DNA of 64,000 bases, taken from NCBI RefSeq assembly GCF_902506295.1, contig NZ_LR733312.1:390065-454064 (forward strand), written 5' to 3'. The position numbers and the translations under genes were made by a program. The notes under the pieces are model-generated. The model had not been told where the DNA came from. It made no database searches and saw nothing but the letters and a program-made list of their open reading frames with translations. This DNA comes from Luteimonas sp. 9C. GTDB lineage: Bacteria > Pseudomonadota > Gammaproteobacteria > Xanthomonadales > Xanthomonadaceae. This document shows, piece by piece, positions 51,453 through 60,540 of this stretch. The stretch's first letter is position 1, and every line of letters begins with the position of its first letter.

Positions 51453-52207
51453 GCGCGCAGGCTGCAGTGGTGGCTCGGCCCGGGGCACTGGGTGGGCGCG
51501 TCGTGCTCATCGTCGGCGCGGCTGGCGGCCTTGGGGAGTCGGCATCGTTGGCCTGCGCCGAGGCCGGCGCATCGCTGGTGCTGCTCGGTCGGCGCGTGCC
51601 CAAGCTCAACCGCCTGCACGACCGTCTGCAGAAGCTCGGGTCTGCGCCCGCGTTGTATCCGCTGGATCTCGAGGGTGCGACGCCCGACGACCATGCCGAA
51701 CTCGCCGCGCGTCTCGAAGCGGAATTCGGTCGGCTCGACGGCATTCTGCACGTCGCCGCGGCGTTCGACGGCCTCACGCCGCTGGAGCTGACGGACCCGG
51801 CCGTATTCGCCCGCGCGTTGCACGTCAATCTCACCGCACGCTGGTGGCTGACCCAGGCCTGCCTGCCACTCCTGCGCCGCTCGGGTGACGGGGCGGTGGT
51901 GTTCGCGATCGATGACCCGGCACGCACCTCGGGTGCGTACTGGGGGGGCTATGGGCTGGCCCAGGCTGGACTCGCCGCCCTGGTCGGCATGCTGCAGGCC
52001 GAGCTCGGCGATGCGCCGGTGCGTGTCAGTGGCCTGCTCCCGCCGCCGATGCGCACGCCGCTTCGGGCCAGGGCCCATGTCGAAGCCGAGGACCGCGTCG
52101 CGCGTTCGCCTGCCGAGGTCGCAGCCCATTGCGTCGAGCTGCTCTCGCCTGCCGGTGCATCGCATCGTGGCCATCTCTGGTCGCCCGAAGGAGCGCGCGC
52201 AGGATGA
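51449..52207 (+). CDS. Short-chain dehydrogenase-like protein with altered active site
   Basis: A 252-residue SDR-fold protein of YciK-like pattern. The cofactor motif is VLIVGAAGGLGESAS (TGxxxGxG form altered to VGAAGGLG), with LHVAAA in the usual NNAG position. Of the Ser-Tyr-x3-Lys triad, Tyr168 is kept but the Lys four residues on is Gln172 (YGLAQ), and the Ser region reads FAIDDPARTS. Catalysis by the standard mechanism seems unlikely; a binding or scaffold role is possible. Start GTG overlaps the grxD stop, and its stop overlaps the marC ATG. Confidence 0.88.
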   Translation: MSAQAAVVARPGALGGRVVLIVGAAGGLGESASLACAEAGASLVLLGRRVPKLNRLHDRLQKLGSAPALYPLDLEGATPDDHAELAARLEAEFGRLDGILHVAAAFDGLTPLELTDPAVFARALHVNLTARWWLTQACLPLLRRSGDGAVVFAIDDPARTSGAYWGGYGLAQAGLAALVGMLQAELGDAPVRVSGLLPPPMRTPLRARAHVEAEDRVARSPAEVAAHCVELLSPAGASHRGHLWSPEGARAG

Positions 52208-52806
52208 CCATCGCCTCCGCCGCGCTGCTGCTGTTCCTGATCCTGGATCCACTGGGGAACATTCCGGTGTTCCTGAGCATGTTGCGGCGGCTCACGCCGC
52301 AACGTCAGCGCATCGTGCTGGCGCGCGAACTTCTGATTGCACTCGTCGTGCTGATGCTGTTCCTGTGGGCCGGCAAGTACGCGCTCGAGGTCATGCACCT
52401 GCGCCAGGAATCGGTCGCGATCGCGGGTGGCATCGTGCTGTTCCTGATCGGCATCCGCATGATCTTCCCGCCGCCGGAAGGGCTGATGGGCGAGATTCCC
52501 GACGGCGAGCCCTTCATCGTGCCGATGGCGATTCCGCTGGTCGCCGGTCCGTCGGGCATGGCCGCGGTGATGCTGATGGGCAGCAACGAGCCCGACCGGC
52601 TCGGCGAATGGAGTCTGGCACTGCTGATCGCCTGGGGTGCCACGGCAGCGATCCTGTTTTCCGCGACCTATCTCTACAAGCTGCTCGGCGCACGCGCGCT
52701 GACAGCGATCGAGCGACTGATGGGCATGCTGCTGGTCGCGATCTCCGTCCAGATGCTGCTCGATGGCCTCGTCAGCTACCTCAGGACCGGTCTCGCCCCG
52801 GTGTGA
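52204..52806 (+). CDS. MarC-family integral membrane protein
   Basis: A 200-residue, six-helix protein of the MarC family (first helix FLILDPLGNIPVFLS, later IPLVAGPSGMAAVMLM with the conserved PL-x-GP pattern). MarC was once linked to antibiotic resistance, but that was not confirmed; function is open. The ATG overlaps the SDR stop by 4 nt (ATGA), so it is the third coupled gene after grxD. Confidence 0.92.
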   Translation: MTIASAALLLFLILDPLGNIPVFLSMLRRLTPQRQRIVLARELLIALVVLMLFLWAGKYALEVMHLRQESVAIAGGIVLFLIGIRMIFPPPEGLMGEIPDGEPFIVPMAIPLVAGPSGMAAVMLMGSNEPDRLGEWSLALLIAWGATAAILFSATYLYKLLGARALTAIERLMGMLLVAISVQMLLDGLVSYLRTGLAPV

Positions 52807-52933
52807 GCGCGGCGTGACCAAAGCGCGACAAGGACTTAGCCGTCATTGTTGCAGCAGGTCATAAATCCCAACGCTGTCAGTAGGTTGCGGCCCGGGCCGG
52901 CTGTCATGGCACTGTCACTTCCGTTGTTTACCG

Positions 52934-52952
52934 TGTTAACCTGTTGTTAACC
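52934..52952. repeat. Phased direct repeat upstream of the Oar-like receptor
   Basis: TGTTAACC occurs at 52934-52941 and again at 52945-52952, an 11-bp period, one helical turn. Each holds the palindrome GTTAAC. It lies about 110 bp before the receptor ATG, in an AT-rich patch. A binding site for a regulator, or part of the promoter, is plausible. Confidence 0.45.
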
Positions 52953-53063
52953 ACGGCGCCACGCCCATGCGCCGTGACGGGGCCCCCCATTCTTGTTCCA
53001 AGACCTGAACGTCGCTCGCCAGCCGGCTTGCGCCGCACTCCACGCATCGAGGCTATACAACCC

Positions 53064-56000
53064 ATGAACCACTCGCATCGCGCCCGACTCTCCAAGCTGT
53101 CGCTCGGCCTGATCGTCGCCCTTGCAGCCGCTCCCGCATTCGCGCAGACCACCTCGGCAGGCGTCGGTGGCCAGGTGACCGGCGCTGGCGGCGCGCCGGT
53201 GACCGGCGCGGAAGTGACCATCGTGCACACCGAGTCCGGCACCGTCAGCCGTGCCACGACCGATGCAAGCGGCCGCTACAACGCACGTGGCCTGCGCGTC
53301 GGCGGTCCGTACACGATCACGGTGACCAAGGCGGGCGAAGGGACGAGGACCGAGGACAACGTCTATCTCAACCTCAACCAGGTCAACACTGTCGATGCTG
53401 CCCTGACGGGTGACATGACCACCCTGGCGACCGTGACTGCGACCGCGATCGGTGGTTCGGAGATCTTCAGCGCCAACAAGATGGGCACGGGCACCAACGT
53501 GACGAGCGCGCAGCTCGAAGCCCTCCCCTCGATCAGCCGGACGCTGCAGGACTACGCGCGTCTCGATCCGCGGGTGTCGCAGACCGACAAGGCGCGCAAC
53601 GAAATCTCGATTGGTGGCCAGAATCCGCGTTACAACGCGATCCGCGTCGACGGCATCAACAGCGGCGACACATTCGGCCTGGAGTCGAATGGTCTGGCAG
53701 CGCCGCGTCAGCCGTTCTCGATGGACGTCATCGACGAGATCGCAGTGGACGTGGCCAACTATGACGTCACCATCACGGGCGGCGTCGGCGGCGTGATCAA
53801 TGCGGTCACGAAGTCCGGCACCAACAATTTCAGTGGGTCCGTGTACGGTCTGTACCGCGACAACGACTGGTCCGGCAAGAACCAGAACGATATCCGTCCG
53901 GTGCTGTTCGATTCGGAGGAGACCTACGGCGTCACCTTCGGTGGCCCCATCGTCAAGGACAAGCTGTTCTTCTTCGCCAACTACGAGAAGTACACGGGCA
54001 AGAACCTCTTCATCGGCAATTCCAGCTTCGGTCCGATCGGTTCCGGCGCAAGCAACATCGTGGGCATCGAGCAGGGCGACATCGACCGTGTGATCGGCAT
54101 TGCCCGCAACACGTGGGGCTTTGACGCGGGTTCACTCGCACTTCCCGCGCTCGACACCGAATCCGAGGAATACGGCCTCAAGATCGACTGGAACATCACC
54201 GACAACCATCGCGCGAGCTTCCGCTACGCGAAGTCCGAGCAGAACCAGGCTTACCTCCAAGGGTTCGGCAACAGCTCGCTGGCGCTCAACACCTACCACT
54301 ACACCAAGAGCTACGAGGTCGAGACGATGACCGCGCAGCTGTTCAGTGACTGGAGCGACTCGTTCTCCACCGAGATGAAGGTGTCGTACCGCGATTACTT
54401 CGTGCCGCGCGTCCCGCTGGCCGATCTGCCCGCCATTTCCGTGCGTATCGGTGACAACACGCTCAACCTCGGCACCGAAGAGAACACCCACGTCAATGCG
54501 GTCGGAACCGAGACGCTGAACGCGTTTTTTGCCGGCAACCTGTTCCTGGGCGACCACACGGTGAAGTTCGGCTTCGATTATGAAGACAACGACATCTACA
54601 ACCTCTTCGGCCGACGTCTGAATGGCGTCTACAGCTACGACAGCATCGACGACTTCGAGGCGGGCACCGCCAGTCGCTATCAGCTCTTCTATCCGCGCGA
54701 TGGCGTACGCGACAACATGGCCGCCGTGTTCGGTCTGAAGAACATCGGCGTCTTCGTGCAGGACTCGTGGGCGGTCAATTACAACCTGACCTTGATGTTG
54801 GGCGCTCGCTACGACGAGCCGCGTGTGGATGGTTCGCCCTTCTACAACCCCCGTGCCTTCAGTGCGTTCGGGTTCGACAACAGCCAGACCATCGACGGGA
54901 ACGGGCTGTTCCAGCCGCGCGCCGGCTTCAACTACACGTTCGACAGCGAACTGCCGACGCAGCTGCGCGGCGGCGTGGGCCTCTTCCAGGGCGCAGCGGC
55001 CAGCGTCTGGCTCTCGAACGGATTCTCGAACTACGGTCGCGAAGCCTACGTCGACTACCTCTTCACCGCAGCCGACGGCGGGTTCAACGGCTTCAACCCC
55101 GATCCTGCGGCGCAGTGCGCCCTCGTGGGCCTGAACGGACGTCCCTGTCCGCCGACCGCCGCAGCCGGCGGCGCTGAAGCAATCGACTTCATCGATCCAG
55201 AGCTCGGCCAGCCGGCTGTCTGGAAAGCCAATCTTGCGTTTGACACCGAACTGCCGTGGTGGGGCGTGGTGGCTTCGGCTGAAGGCGTGTGGACCGAGGT
55301 CAAGGAAGCGATCTACTACCAGGAGCTCAATACCGGTGCGTCGACGCGTGTCGGTCAGGACGGTCGGCTGCTGTACTGGAACGATGCGGGCTACAACCCC
55401 GGCAGCTGGAACCAGAGCGGTGTGGGCAGCGGCGTGAACGCCCGTGCGGGTCGCGACACCAACTTCACCAACGTCATCATCGCCCGCCCCACCGACAAGG
55501 GTGAGAGCCAGCAGTACACGTTCGGGCTCAACAAGCCCTTCAACGAGAGTGACTGGTCGTGGCAGGTTGCCTATACCTTCACCCACGCGACCGAAGTCAG
55601 CGCGCTGACGAGTTCGACGTCGGGTTCGCAGTTGGGCAACAACGCCGTGTTCCAGGCGAACGAGGAAGTGGCGTCGCGCTCGAACTACGAAATCCGTGAT
55701 CGGTTCTCCGCCGCGCTGACGTGGAAGCATGCGTTCTTCGGCGACAACAATACGTCTGTCTCGATGTTCTACGAGGGACGTTCGGGACGCCCCTTCAGCT
55801 ACACCTTCGACAACGACGCCAACGGCGATGGCCGTTTCAACGATCTGCTGTACATCCCGGCGGGCCCTGGCGATGTGCTCTTCGGCTCTCCGGAAGAGGA
55901 GCGCGACTTCTGGGCGTACGTCGAGGGCGATGAATACCTTCGCTCGCACCGGGGCCAGGTGGCGGGCCGCAACGCGGCGCGCAACGACTGGGTCAACCAG

Positions 56001-56279
56001 TTCGATATCCGCATTTCGCAGGAACTGCCCGGCTTCTTCAACAACAAGGCGGAAATCTGGCTGGATATCCTCAATGTCGGCAATCTGATCAACAAGGATT
56101 GGGGCCGCATCGAGGAAGTCGGCTTCCCGGCGATGAAGGGTATCGTCGAGTACGGCGGTGTCGACCCGGCTACCGGCAAGTATGTGTACCGCTTCAACCG
56201 CCCGGACGAAGCGAGCATCTACGACGACAAGGGTGTGTCGCGCTGGGCTGCCCAGATCGGCTTCCGCTACAAGTTCTGA
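53064..56279 (+). CDS. TonB-dependent receptor, Oar-like
   Basis: A 1071-residue outer-membrane protein: signal peptide ending at APAFAQ (about 27), an N-terminal carboxypeptidase-regulatory-like domain (about 33-115, GGQVTGAGGAPVTGAEVTIV, SGRYNARGLRVGGPYTITV), a plug domain (about 130-260, with NKMGTGTNVT and DVANYDVTITGGVGGVINAV), and a long beta-barrel ending in the aromatic strand AAQIGFRYKF. No TonB box is obvious. The group is named after Myxococcus Oar. Ligand is unknown; related xanthomonad proteins are abundant in the envelope. The start is set at the Met of the signal peptide; an upstream in-frame Met is not needed. A textbook terminator follows. Confidence 0.92.
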   Translation: MNHSHRARLSKLSLGLIVALAAAPAFAQTTSAGVGGQVTGAGGAPVTGAEVTIVHTESGTVSRATTDASGRYNARGLRVGGPYTITVTKAGEGTRTEDNVYLNLNQVNTVDAALTGDMTTLATVTATAIGGSEIFSANKMGTGTNVTSAQLEALPSISRTLQDYARLDPRVSQTDKARNEISIGGQNPRYNAIRVDGINSGDTFGLESNGLAAPRQPFSMDVIDEIAVDVANYDVTITGGVGGVINAVTKSGTNNFSGSVYGLYRDNDWSGKNQNDIRPVLFDSEETYGVTFGGPIVKDKLFFFANYEKYTGKNLFIGNSSFGPIGSGASNIVGIEQGDIDRVIGIARNTWGFDAGSLALPALDTESEEYGLKIDWNITDNHRASFRYAKSEQNQAYLQGFGNSSLALNTYHYTKSYEVETMTAQLFSDWSDSFSTEMKVSYRDYFVPRVPLADLPAISVRIGDNTLNLGTEENTHVNAVGTETLNAFFAGNLFLGDHTVKFGFDYEDNDIYNLFGRRLNGVYSYDSIDDFEAGTASRYQLFYPRDGVRDNMAAVFGLKNIGVFVQDSWAVNYNLTLMLGARYDEPRVDGSPFYNPRAFSAFGFDNSQTIDGNGLFQPRAGFNYTFDSELPTQLRGGVGLFQGAAASVWLSNGFSNYGREAYVDYLFTAADGGFNGFNPDPAAQCALVGLNGRPCPPTAAAGGAEAIDFIDPELGQPAVWKANLAFDTELPWWGVVASAEGVWTEVKEAIYYQELNTGASTRVGQDGRLLYWNDAGYNPGSWNQSGVGSGVNARAGRDTNFTNVIIARPTDKGESQQYTFGLNKPFNESDWSWQVAYTFTHATEVSALTSSTSGSQLGNNAVFQANEEVASRSNYEIRDRFSAALTWKHAFFGDNNTSVSMFYEGRSGRPFSYTFDNDANGDGRFNDLLYIPAGPGDVLFGSPEEERDFWAYVEGDEYLRSHRGQVAGRNAARNDWVNQFDIRISQELPGFFNNKAEIWLDILNVGNLINKDWGRIEEVGFPAMKGIVEYGGVDPATGKYVYRFNRPDEASIYDDKGVSRWAAQIGFRYKF

Positions 56280-56307
56280 TCCGCGGATCGAACGCGTGAA
56301 ACCAGGA

Positions 56308-56335
56308 AACGGCCGGGGAAACCCGGCCGTTTTCT
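56308..56335 (+). terminator. Rho-independent terminator
   Basis: A perfect 10-bp stem (AACGGCCGGG and complement) closed by a GAAA tetraloop, followed by TTTTCTT. It starts 28 nt after the receptor stop and is the clearest intrinsic terminator in the window. Confidence 0.93.
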
Positions 56336-56354
56336 TATCTGCGGGGTCCTGCGC

Positions 56355-56360
56355 TACAGT
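56355..56360 (+). promoter_or_regulatory. Candidate -10 element (TACAGT) for ppnN
   Basis: TACAGT lies 29 nt before the ppnN ATG and just after the receptor terminator, so ppnN likely starts its own transcript here. No clear -35. Confidence 0.35.
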
Positions 56361-56389
56361 GCCGCACCCCTAAAAGAAGCGAAGCAAGA

Positions 56390-57778
56390 ATGAGCAACGA
56401 GATCGGGGCGGCGACGGCGCTGCCCACCGTGAATGCCTACGTCTATCCCCGCGGCGGCCTGGACGTCCTGTCCCGCGATGAAGTCGCCCGCCTCAAGGAC
56501 GCGTCCGCCGGCGGCATGCACGATCTGCTGCGCCGGTGCGCACTCGCGGTGTTGACCAGTGGCAGCGCGTCAGACGACCCGCGCGCCGCCCAGGAGCTGT
56601 ACCCCGACTTCGACATCCAGGTGCTGCAGCAGGATCGCGGCATCCGGATCGAGCTGGCGAACGCGCCGGCGATGGCCTTCGTCGATGGCCAGATCATCCG
56701 CGGTGTCGCCGAGCTGCTGTTCGCGGTCGTGCGCGATCTCGCATACACCGCGATCGAGTTGGGTCCGGAATACGCGACCGATCTCGAGTCTTCGGCCGGT
56801 ATCACCAATGCGGTCTTCGGCCTGTTGCGCAATGCGCGTCTGCTGCAGCCGGGCGATCCGAACATGGTGGTCTGCTGGGGCGGCCACTCGATCAATCGCG
56901 TCGAGTACGACTACACCAAGCTGGTCGGCTACGAGCTGGGCCTGCGCGGCATGGACATCTGCACCGGCTGCGGCCCGGGCGCGATGAAGGGGCCGATGAA
57001 AGGCGCAAACGTCGCCCACGCCAAGCAGCGCCAATATCCGGCGCGCTACATCGGCATCACCGAGCCGGGCATCATCGCAGCCGAATCGCCGAACCCGATC
57101 GTCAACCAGCTGGTGATTATGCCGGACATCGAGAAACGTCTCGAATCGTTCGTGCGCCTGGGTCACGGCATCATCGTGTTCCCCGGCGGCGTGGGCACGG
57201 CGGAAGAGATTCTCTATCTGCTGGGCCTGCTGCTGCAGGAAGAGAACCGCGACATCCCGTTTCCCTTCATCCTCACCGGCCCGACCGCGTCGGCGCCGTA
57301 CTTCGAGCAGATCGACCAGTTCATCCGGCTGACCCTCGGTGACGAAGCCGCGTCACGCTACGAGATCATCGTCGCCGATCCGGAGCAGGTTGCGCGCCGC
57401 ATGTCGGCCGGCATCCGCAAGGTCAAAGAATACCGGGTCGCGCACAAGGACTCGTTCTACTTCAACTGGTCGCTGTCGATTCCGCTCGACCTCCAGCAGC
57501 CCTTCGTGCCCACGCATGAAGCCATGGCCGCGCTCGATCTGCACCACGGCCGCCGACCGCACGAACTCGCCGCCGATCTGCGTCGCGCGTTCTCCGGCAT
57601 CGTCGCCGGCAACGTCAAGGAAGACGGTCTGCGACGCGTGGAAGAGTTCGGCCCGTTCCGCATCAACGGCGACCGCGACATCATGCAATCGCTGGATGCC
57701 CTGCTGCGCGCGTTCGTCGAGCAGCGGCGCATGAAGATCGCGGGGGATTACAGGCCCTGTTACGAGGTGGTGTCCTGA
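56390..57778 (+). CDS. ppnN: Nucleotide 5'-monophosphate nucleosidase PpnN (LOG family)
   Basis: A 462-residue protein of the long LOG type (YgdH/PpnN). N-terminal domain to about 140, then the LOG core with GCGPGAMKGPMKGA, ESPNPIVNQLVIMPDIEKR, and the PGGxGTxxE signature FPGGVGTAEEI. The C-terminal extension is normal for the family. PpnN cleaves the N-glycosidic bond of purine and pyrimidine monophosphates and, in E. coli, is stimulated by (p)ppGpp. Cytoplasmic. Monocistronic by flanking terminators. Confidence 0.94.
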   Translation: MSNEIGAATALPTVNAYVYPRGGLDVLSRDEVARLKDASAGGMHDLLRRCALAVLTSGSASDDPRAAQELYPDFDIQVLQQDRGIRIELANAPAMAFVDGQIIRGVAELLFAVVRDLAYTAIELGPEYATDLESSAGITNAVFGLLRNARLLQPGDPNMVVCWGGHSINRVEYDYTKLVGYELGLRGMDICTGCGPGAMKGPMKGANVAHAKQRQYPARYIGITEPGIIAAESPNPIVNQLVIMPDIEKRLESFVRLGHGIIVFPGGVGTAEEILYLLGLLLQEENRDIPFPFILTGPTASAPYFEQIDQFIRLTLGDEAASRYEIIVADPEQVARRMSAGIRKVKEYRVAHKDSFYFNWSLSIPLDLQQPFVPTHEAMAALDLHHGRRPHELAADLRRAFSGIVAGNVKEDGLRRVEEFGPFRINGDRDIMQSLDALLRAFVEQRRMKIAGDYRPCYEVVS

Positions 57779-57821
57779 CCGTCCAGCCGTCCCTGCCGCT
57801 ACGTTCATCGCCCGCCGGCGA

Positions 57822-57854
57822 CCGTCCGTCCGTCACTGCTTGAAGGACGGACGG
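57822..57854 (+). terminator. Hairpin terminator after ppnN
   Basis: A 10-bp perfect stem, CCGTCCGTCC and complement, with a 13-nt loop, about 43 nt after the ppnN stop. No T-run. It is followed at once by the -10-like box of the pilin operon. Confidence 0.6.
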
Positions 57855-57861
57855 CGCTGGC

Positions 57862-57867
57862 TAGACT
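57862..57867 (+). promoter_or_regulatory. Candidate -10 element (TAGACT) of minor-pilin operon
   Basis: TAGACT in GGCTAGACTGCG lies 45 nt before the fimT ATG and directly after the ppnN hairpin. It shares the CTAGACT form with boxes at 20593 and 34646. No clear -35. Confidence 0.4.
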
Positions 57868-57912
57868 GCGCCATGGGGAACGCCGGGCGTACCGGCGGCG
57901 GGCGGAAGCGGC

Positions 57913-58440
57913 ATGCGAGCGAGGGGATTCACACTGGTGGAGTTGATGGTCACGGTCGCGGTCGTCGCGATCCTGGCGGCCATCGCGTTCCCCAGTTTCG
58001 AGGCGACGATGCGCTCGAACCGGGTATCCACCACCACCAACGAGCTGCTTGCTTCGTTCGCGCTCGCGCGGTCCGAGGCGCTGCGCAGCCCGGGGGGCGC
58101 GCAGGTGTGCTCCAGTGCCGATGGCGCCACATGCACCAATACGGCCTGGGACCAGGGTTGGATCGTCTGGATCAATATCGATGGGGAAGGCGACCAGCCG
58201 GAGGCGGCAGAAGGCGATCGTGTCGTGCGCTACTCGCAAGCCAAGCCGGGTGTTGCGATCACCGCCGCCGCGGGCGCCGCGAATACGAGCTTCCGCTTTG
58301 ATCAGCGCGGGTTTCTGGCGGGTGGCGGACGCGCTTTGACGTTGGCCTCGGTCACCTGTCCGGCGGGTGCGCCGCTCGTGCGCACGTTCACCGTCCGGCC
58401 TACCGGAGGCGCGTCCATCGCGCGGGGAGATTGCCCATGA
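57913..58440 (+). CDS. fimT: Type IV minor pilin FimT/GspH-like
   Basis: A 175-residue prepilin. The class III leader is short (MRARG), followed by the prepilin peptidase motif GFTLVELMVTVAVVAILA, with Phe1 and Glu5. The globular GspH/FimT domain has Cys pairs (VCSSADGATC, late TCP and DCP). FimT proteins may be at the pilus tip and bind DNA in natural transformation of some species. First gene of a tightly packed minor-pilin operon; its stop overlaps the next ATG. Confidence 0.93.
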   Translation: MRARGFTLVELMVTVAVVAILAAIAFPSFEATMRSNRVSTTTNELLASFALARSEALRSPGGAQVCSSADGATCTNTAWDQGWIVWINIDGEGDQPEAAEGDRVVRYSQAKPGVAITAAAGAANTSFRFDQRGFLAGGGRALTLASVTCPAGAPLVRTFTVRPTGGASIARGDCP

Positions 58441-58880
58441 AACTGCACCGTTCCACGCAGCGTGGCTTCTCGATGATCGAGGTGCTGATCGCCATTGTTG
58501 TGCTCGCGATCGGCCTGCTCGGCTTCGCCCTGCTGCAGACCACCAACCTGCGCTACACCCAGAGCGCCAACAACCGCACGATGGCGACGAATCTCGCTTA
58601 CAGCCTGCTGGACCAGATGCGGAGCAACCGGCTCTCCGCAGCCCAGTACACCAGCGCGGGCTTTGCAACGGCTGCGTGCACTGCGCCTGCAGGCAATGAT
58701 GCCGTCTCGCAGGGGATCGCCAACTGGCGCTGCCAGGTCTTGAATGCGCTGGGGCCGTCGGCGCAGGCGACGGTCACATACGACGCGTCCGGTGAGGCAA
58801 CGGTCACCCTGAGTTGGGGGGAGCGGTCCGCGATCGCCAGCGAGGACACGACCGAGTTCACCGCGAGGACCCAGCTGTGA
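58437..58880 (+). CDS. pilV: Type IV minor pilin PilV
   Basis: A 147-residue prepilin with leader MKLHRSTQRG and the motif GFSMIEVLIAIVVLAIGLLG (Phe1, Glu5). LLQTTNLRYTQSANNRTMA continues the N-terminal helix; two Cys lie in the small globular part. Starts at an ATG overlapping the fimT stop (ATGA). PilV primes pilus assembly together with PilW, PilX, FimT/FimU and PilY1. Confidence 0.93.
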   Translation: MKLHRSTQRGFSMIEVLIAIVVLAIGLLGFALLQTTNLRYTQSANNRTMATNLAYSLLDQMRSNRLSAAQYTSAGFATAACTAPAGNDAVSQGIANWRCQVLNALGPSAQATVTYDASGEATVTLSWGERSAIASEDTTEFTARTQL

Positions 58881-60025
58881 GGTTTCCTTCTCCCAAACGC
58901 GCGCGCGGCGTCTCGCTGATCGAAATGATGATCGCGCTCGCGATCGGCACGTTCCTGATCCTGGGCCTGGCGCGTGTGTTTTCCGCGTCGCGCACCGCCT
59001 ACCAGCTGTCCGAAGGTGTGTCGCGTGTGCAGGAAAACGGCCGCTTCGCGATCGACTTCATCCAGCGTGACCTGCGCATGGTCGGTCACATGGGGTGCGT
59101 CAACGATCAAGCGCACCTGCAGAACGTTGGTGCGCTGCTCAATCGTGTCCCCGCGGGAACCGCGGGCGCCAACTCGGGCGTCAATTTTCCGCTGGGCATC
59201 CAGGCGTACGAGGCGGCCAAGACATCGGCCACCACGATGAATCTTGGAACGGCGGCAAACACATGGACGCCGGCGCTTCCCGGCGCCCTGGCGGCGCTGA
59301 ATCCTGCTCCCTCGCCCGGTAGCGATGTTCTGCAACTCCGGTTTCTTGCGAGCGAAGGTGCAGCCATCCAGGCTGTCGTGGTCTCCGGCACCACTTCGAC
59401 GATCACGGTGGCGCCCGGTCGCTGGGATGCGTTGACGCAAGACGGGGTGGTGAACCCCACGATGTTCGGAATCGCCGACTGCAGCTTCGTTGATCTCTTC
59501 CTGCCATCGAGCACCAATGCAGCGACGAGAACCGTCACGGTGAACGCGGCGCTCGATCGCTACACGCCGCAGCCTGCAGGCCAGACGATGCTCTACCGCC
59601 TTGAATCTTTGGTGTACTACGTCGCGCCGAACGCGTCGGGGCAACGCTCCCTGTGGCGCGCGCGCGCGCTCGCGAGCGGCTTCTATGGTCCGGCAGAGGA
59701 GCTGGTCGAAGGCATCGAAAGCCTGCAGCTGCAGTTGGGCCTCGACCGCAACACCGGCACGATGCCGGCCGAATCACCGAGCGGGTACGTCGGTACGTTC
59801 GTCCTTCCTTCGGCCATGGCCACGACGGAGCCTGCATCGCGTTCGGTCGGTGCTGTACGGCTCGGCGTGCTGGCCAGCAGCCCCGACCGCTCGGCCTCCG
59901 GTCAGGCCCCCTTGGGACGCAGCGTGCTCGGCGTGAGGTTCACACCCGCAGACGCGACCGACACCCGATACCGCTTCGGCTACGAAAGCACCATCGCCAT
60001 GCGCAACCGCCTCTATGGGAACTGA
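58877..60025 (+). CDS. pilW: Type IV minor pilin PilW
   Basis: A 382-residue minor pilin. GTG start overlaps the pilV stop. The leader is short and basic, and the cleavage motif is GVSLIEMMIALAIGTFLILG (Val at +1, Glu at +5). RVQENGRFAIDFIQRDLRMVGHMGC is the expected PilW signature (read in parts), and the long globular region has two Cys. A core minor pilin that links PilY1 to the pilus. Confidence 0.93.
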   Translation: MRFPSPKRARGVSLIEMMIALAIGTFLILGLARVFSASRTAYQLSEGVSRVQENGRFAIDFIQRDLRMVGHMGCVNDQAHLQNVGALLNRVPAGTAGANSGVNFPLGIQAYEAAKTSATTMNLGTAANTWTPALPGALAALNPAPSPGSDVLQLRFLASEGAAIQAVVVSGTTSTITVAPGRWDALTQDGVVNPTMFGIADCSFVDLFLPSSTNAATRTVTVNAALDRYTPQPAGQTMLYRLESLVYYVAPNASGQRSLWRARALASGFYGPAEELVEGIESLQLQLGLDRNTGTMPAESPSGYVGTFVLPSAMATTEPASRSVGAVRLGVLASSPDRSASGQAPLGRSVLGVRFTPADATDTRYRFGYESTIAMRNRLYGN

Positions 60026-60026
60026 G

Positions 60027-60530
60027 ATGGCCCGCTTCCAACCATCGCCTGCGCGCCGCCAGCGCGGTGCCGTCCTTTACATCGCACTCATCATGCTGGT
60101 GCTTCTGGCGCTGCTGGGCATCGTGGGCATGCAGGTCGCCGGCTTGCAGGAGCGCATGTCTTCCAACTACCGCGCGGTGAACCTGGCGTTCCAGGAAACC
60201 GAGGCGTTGACGCGCAGCGCCGAGTGCGCGCTGGAGGACATGATCAACCGTACCTCGACGGCCGGTTGCACTGCGGTAGTCGCCGCCGACATCCAGTCGT
60301 GCGACACCGGGTTCGATCCAGGCAACTGGGCCGCGGGACGGTCGTTCGCCGAGACCGGCGCGGTCAACGCGCGGCTGATCGGGCCGTGCATCTCGGGCAA
60401 CTCCACGCTCGATATGGGCGCGGCCGTGAACGAAGACCCGAACCCGATTTACCAGGTCACCGCGTATCGCGTGGACGATCCTGGCAACCCGACGGCGCAG
60501 GCCGTCATCGACACCATCTTCAGGCCGTGA
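60027..60530 (+). CDS. pilX: Type IV minor pilin PilX
   Basis: A 167-residue minor pilin. The N-terminal segment RRQRGAVLYIALIMLVLLAL lacks Glu5, as is normal for PilX, and ends in LGIVGMQVAGLQERM, the usual PilX/PilV pattern. Cys pairs lie in the C-terminal part (ECALED, GCTAVV, SCDTG, PCISG). I prefer the ATG at 60027 over the one 12 nt earlier, because it has GGGA at proper distance and follows the pilW stop. Confidence 0.9.
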   Translation: MARFQPSPARRQRGAVLYIALIMLVLLALLGIVGMQVAGLQERMSSNYRAVNLAFQETEALTRSAECALEDMINRTSTAGCTAVVAADIQSCDTGFDPGNWAAGRSFAETGAVNARLIGPCISGNSTLDMGAAVNEDPNPIYQVTAYRVDDPGNPTAQAVIDTIFRP

Positions 60531-60540
60531 GGGCAGCGCC

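Noticed and set aside
52944-53063. N-terminal extension of the Oar-like receptor by 40 residues
   Set aside because: It would place a non-hydrophobic segment before a complete signal peptide; the ATG at 53064 fits family starts.
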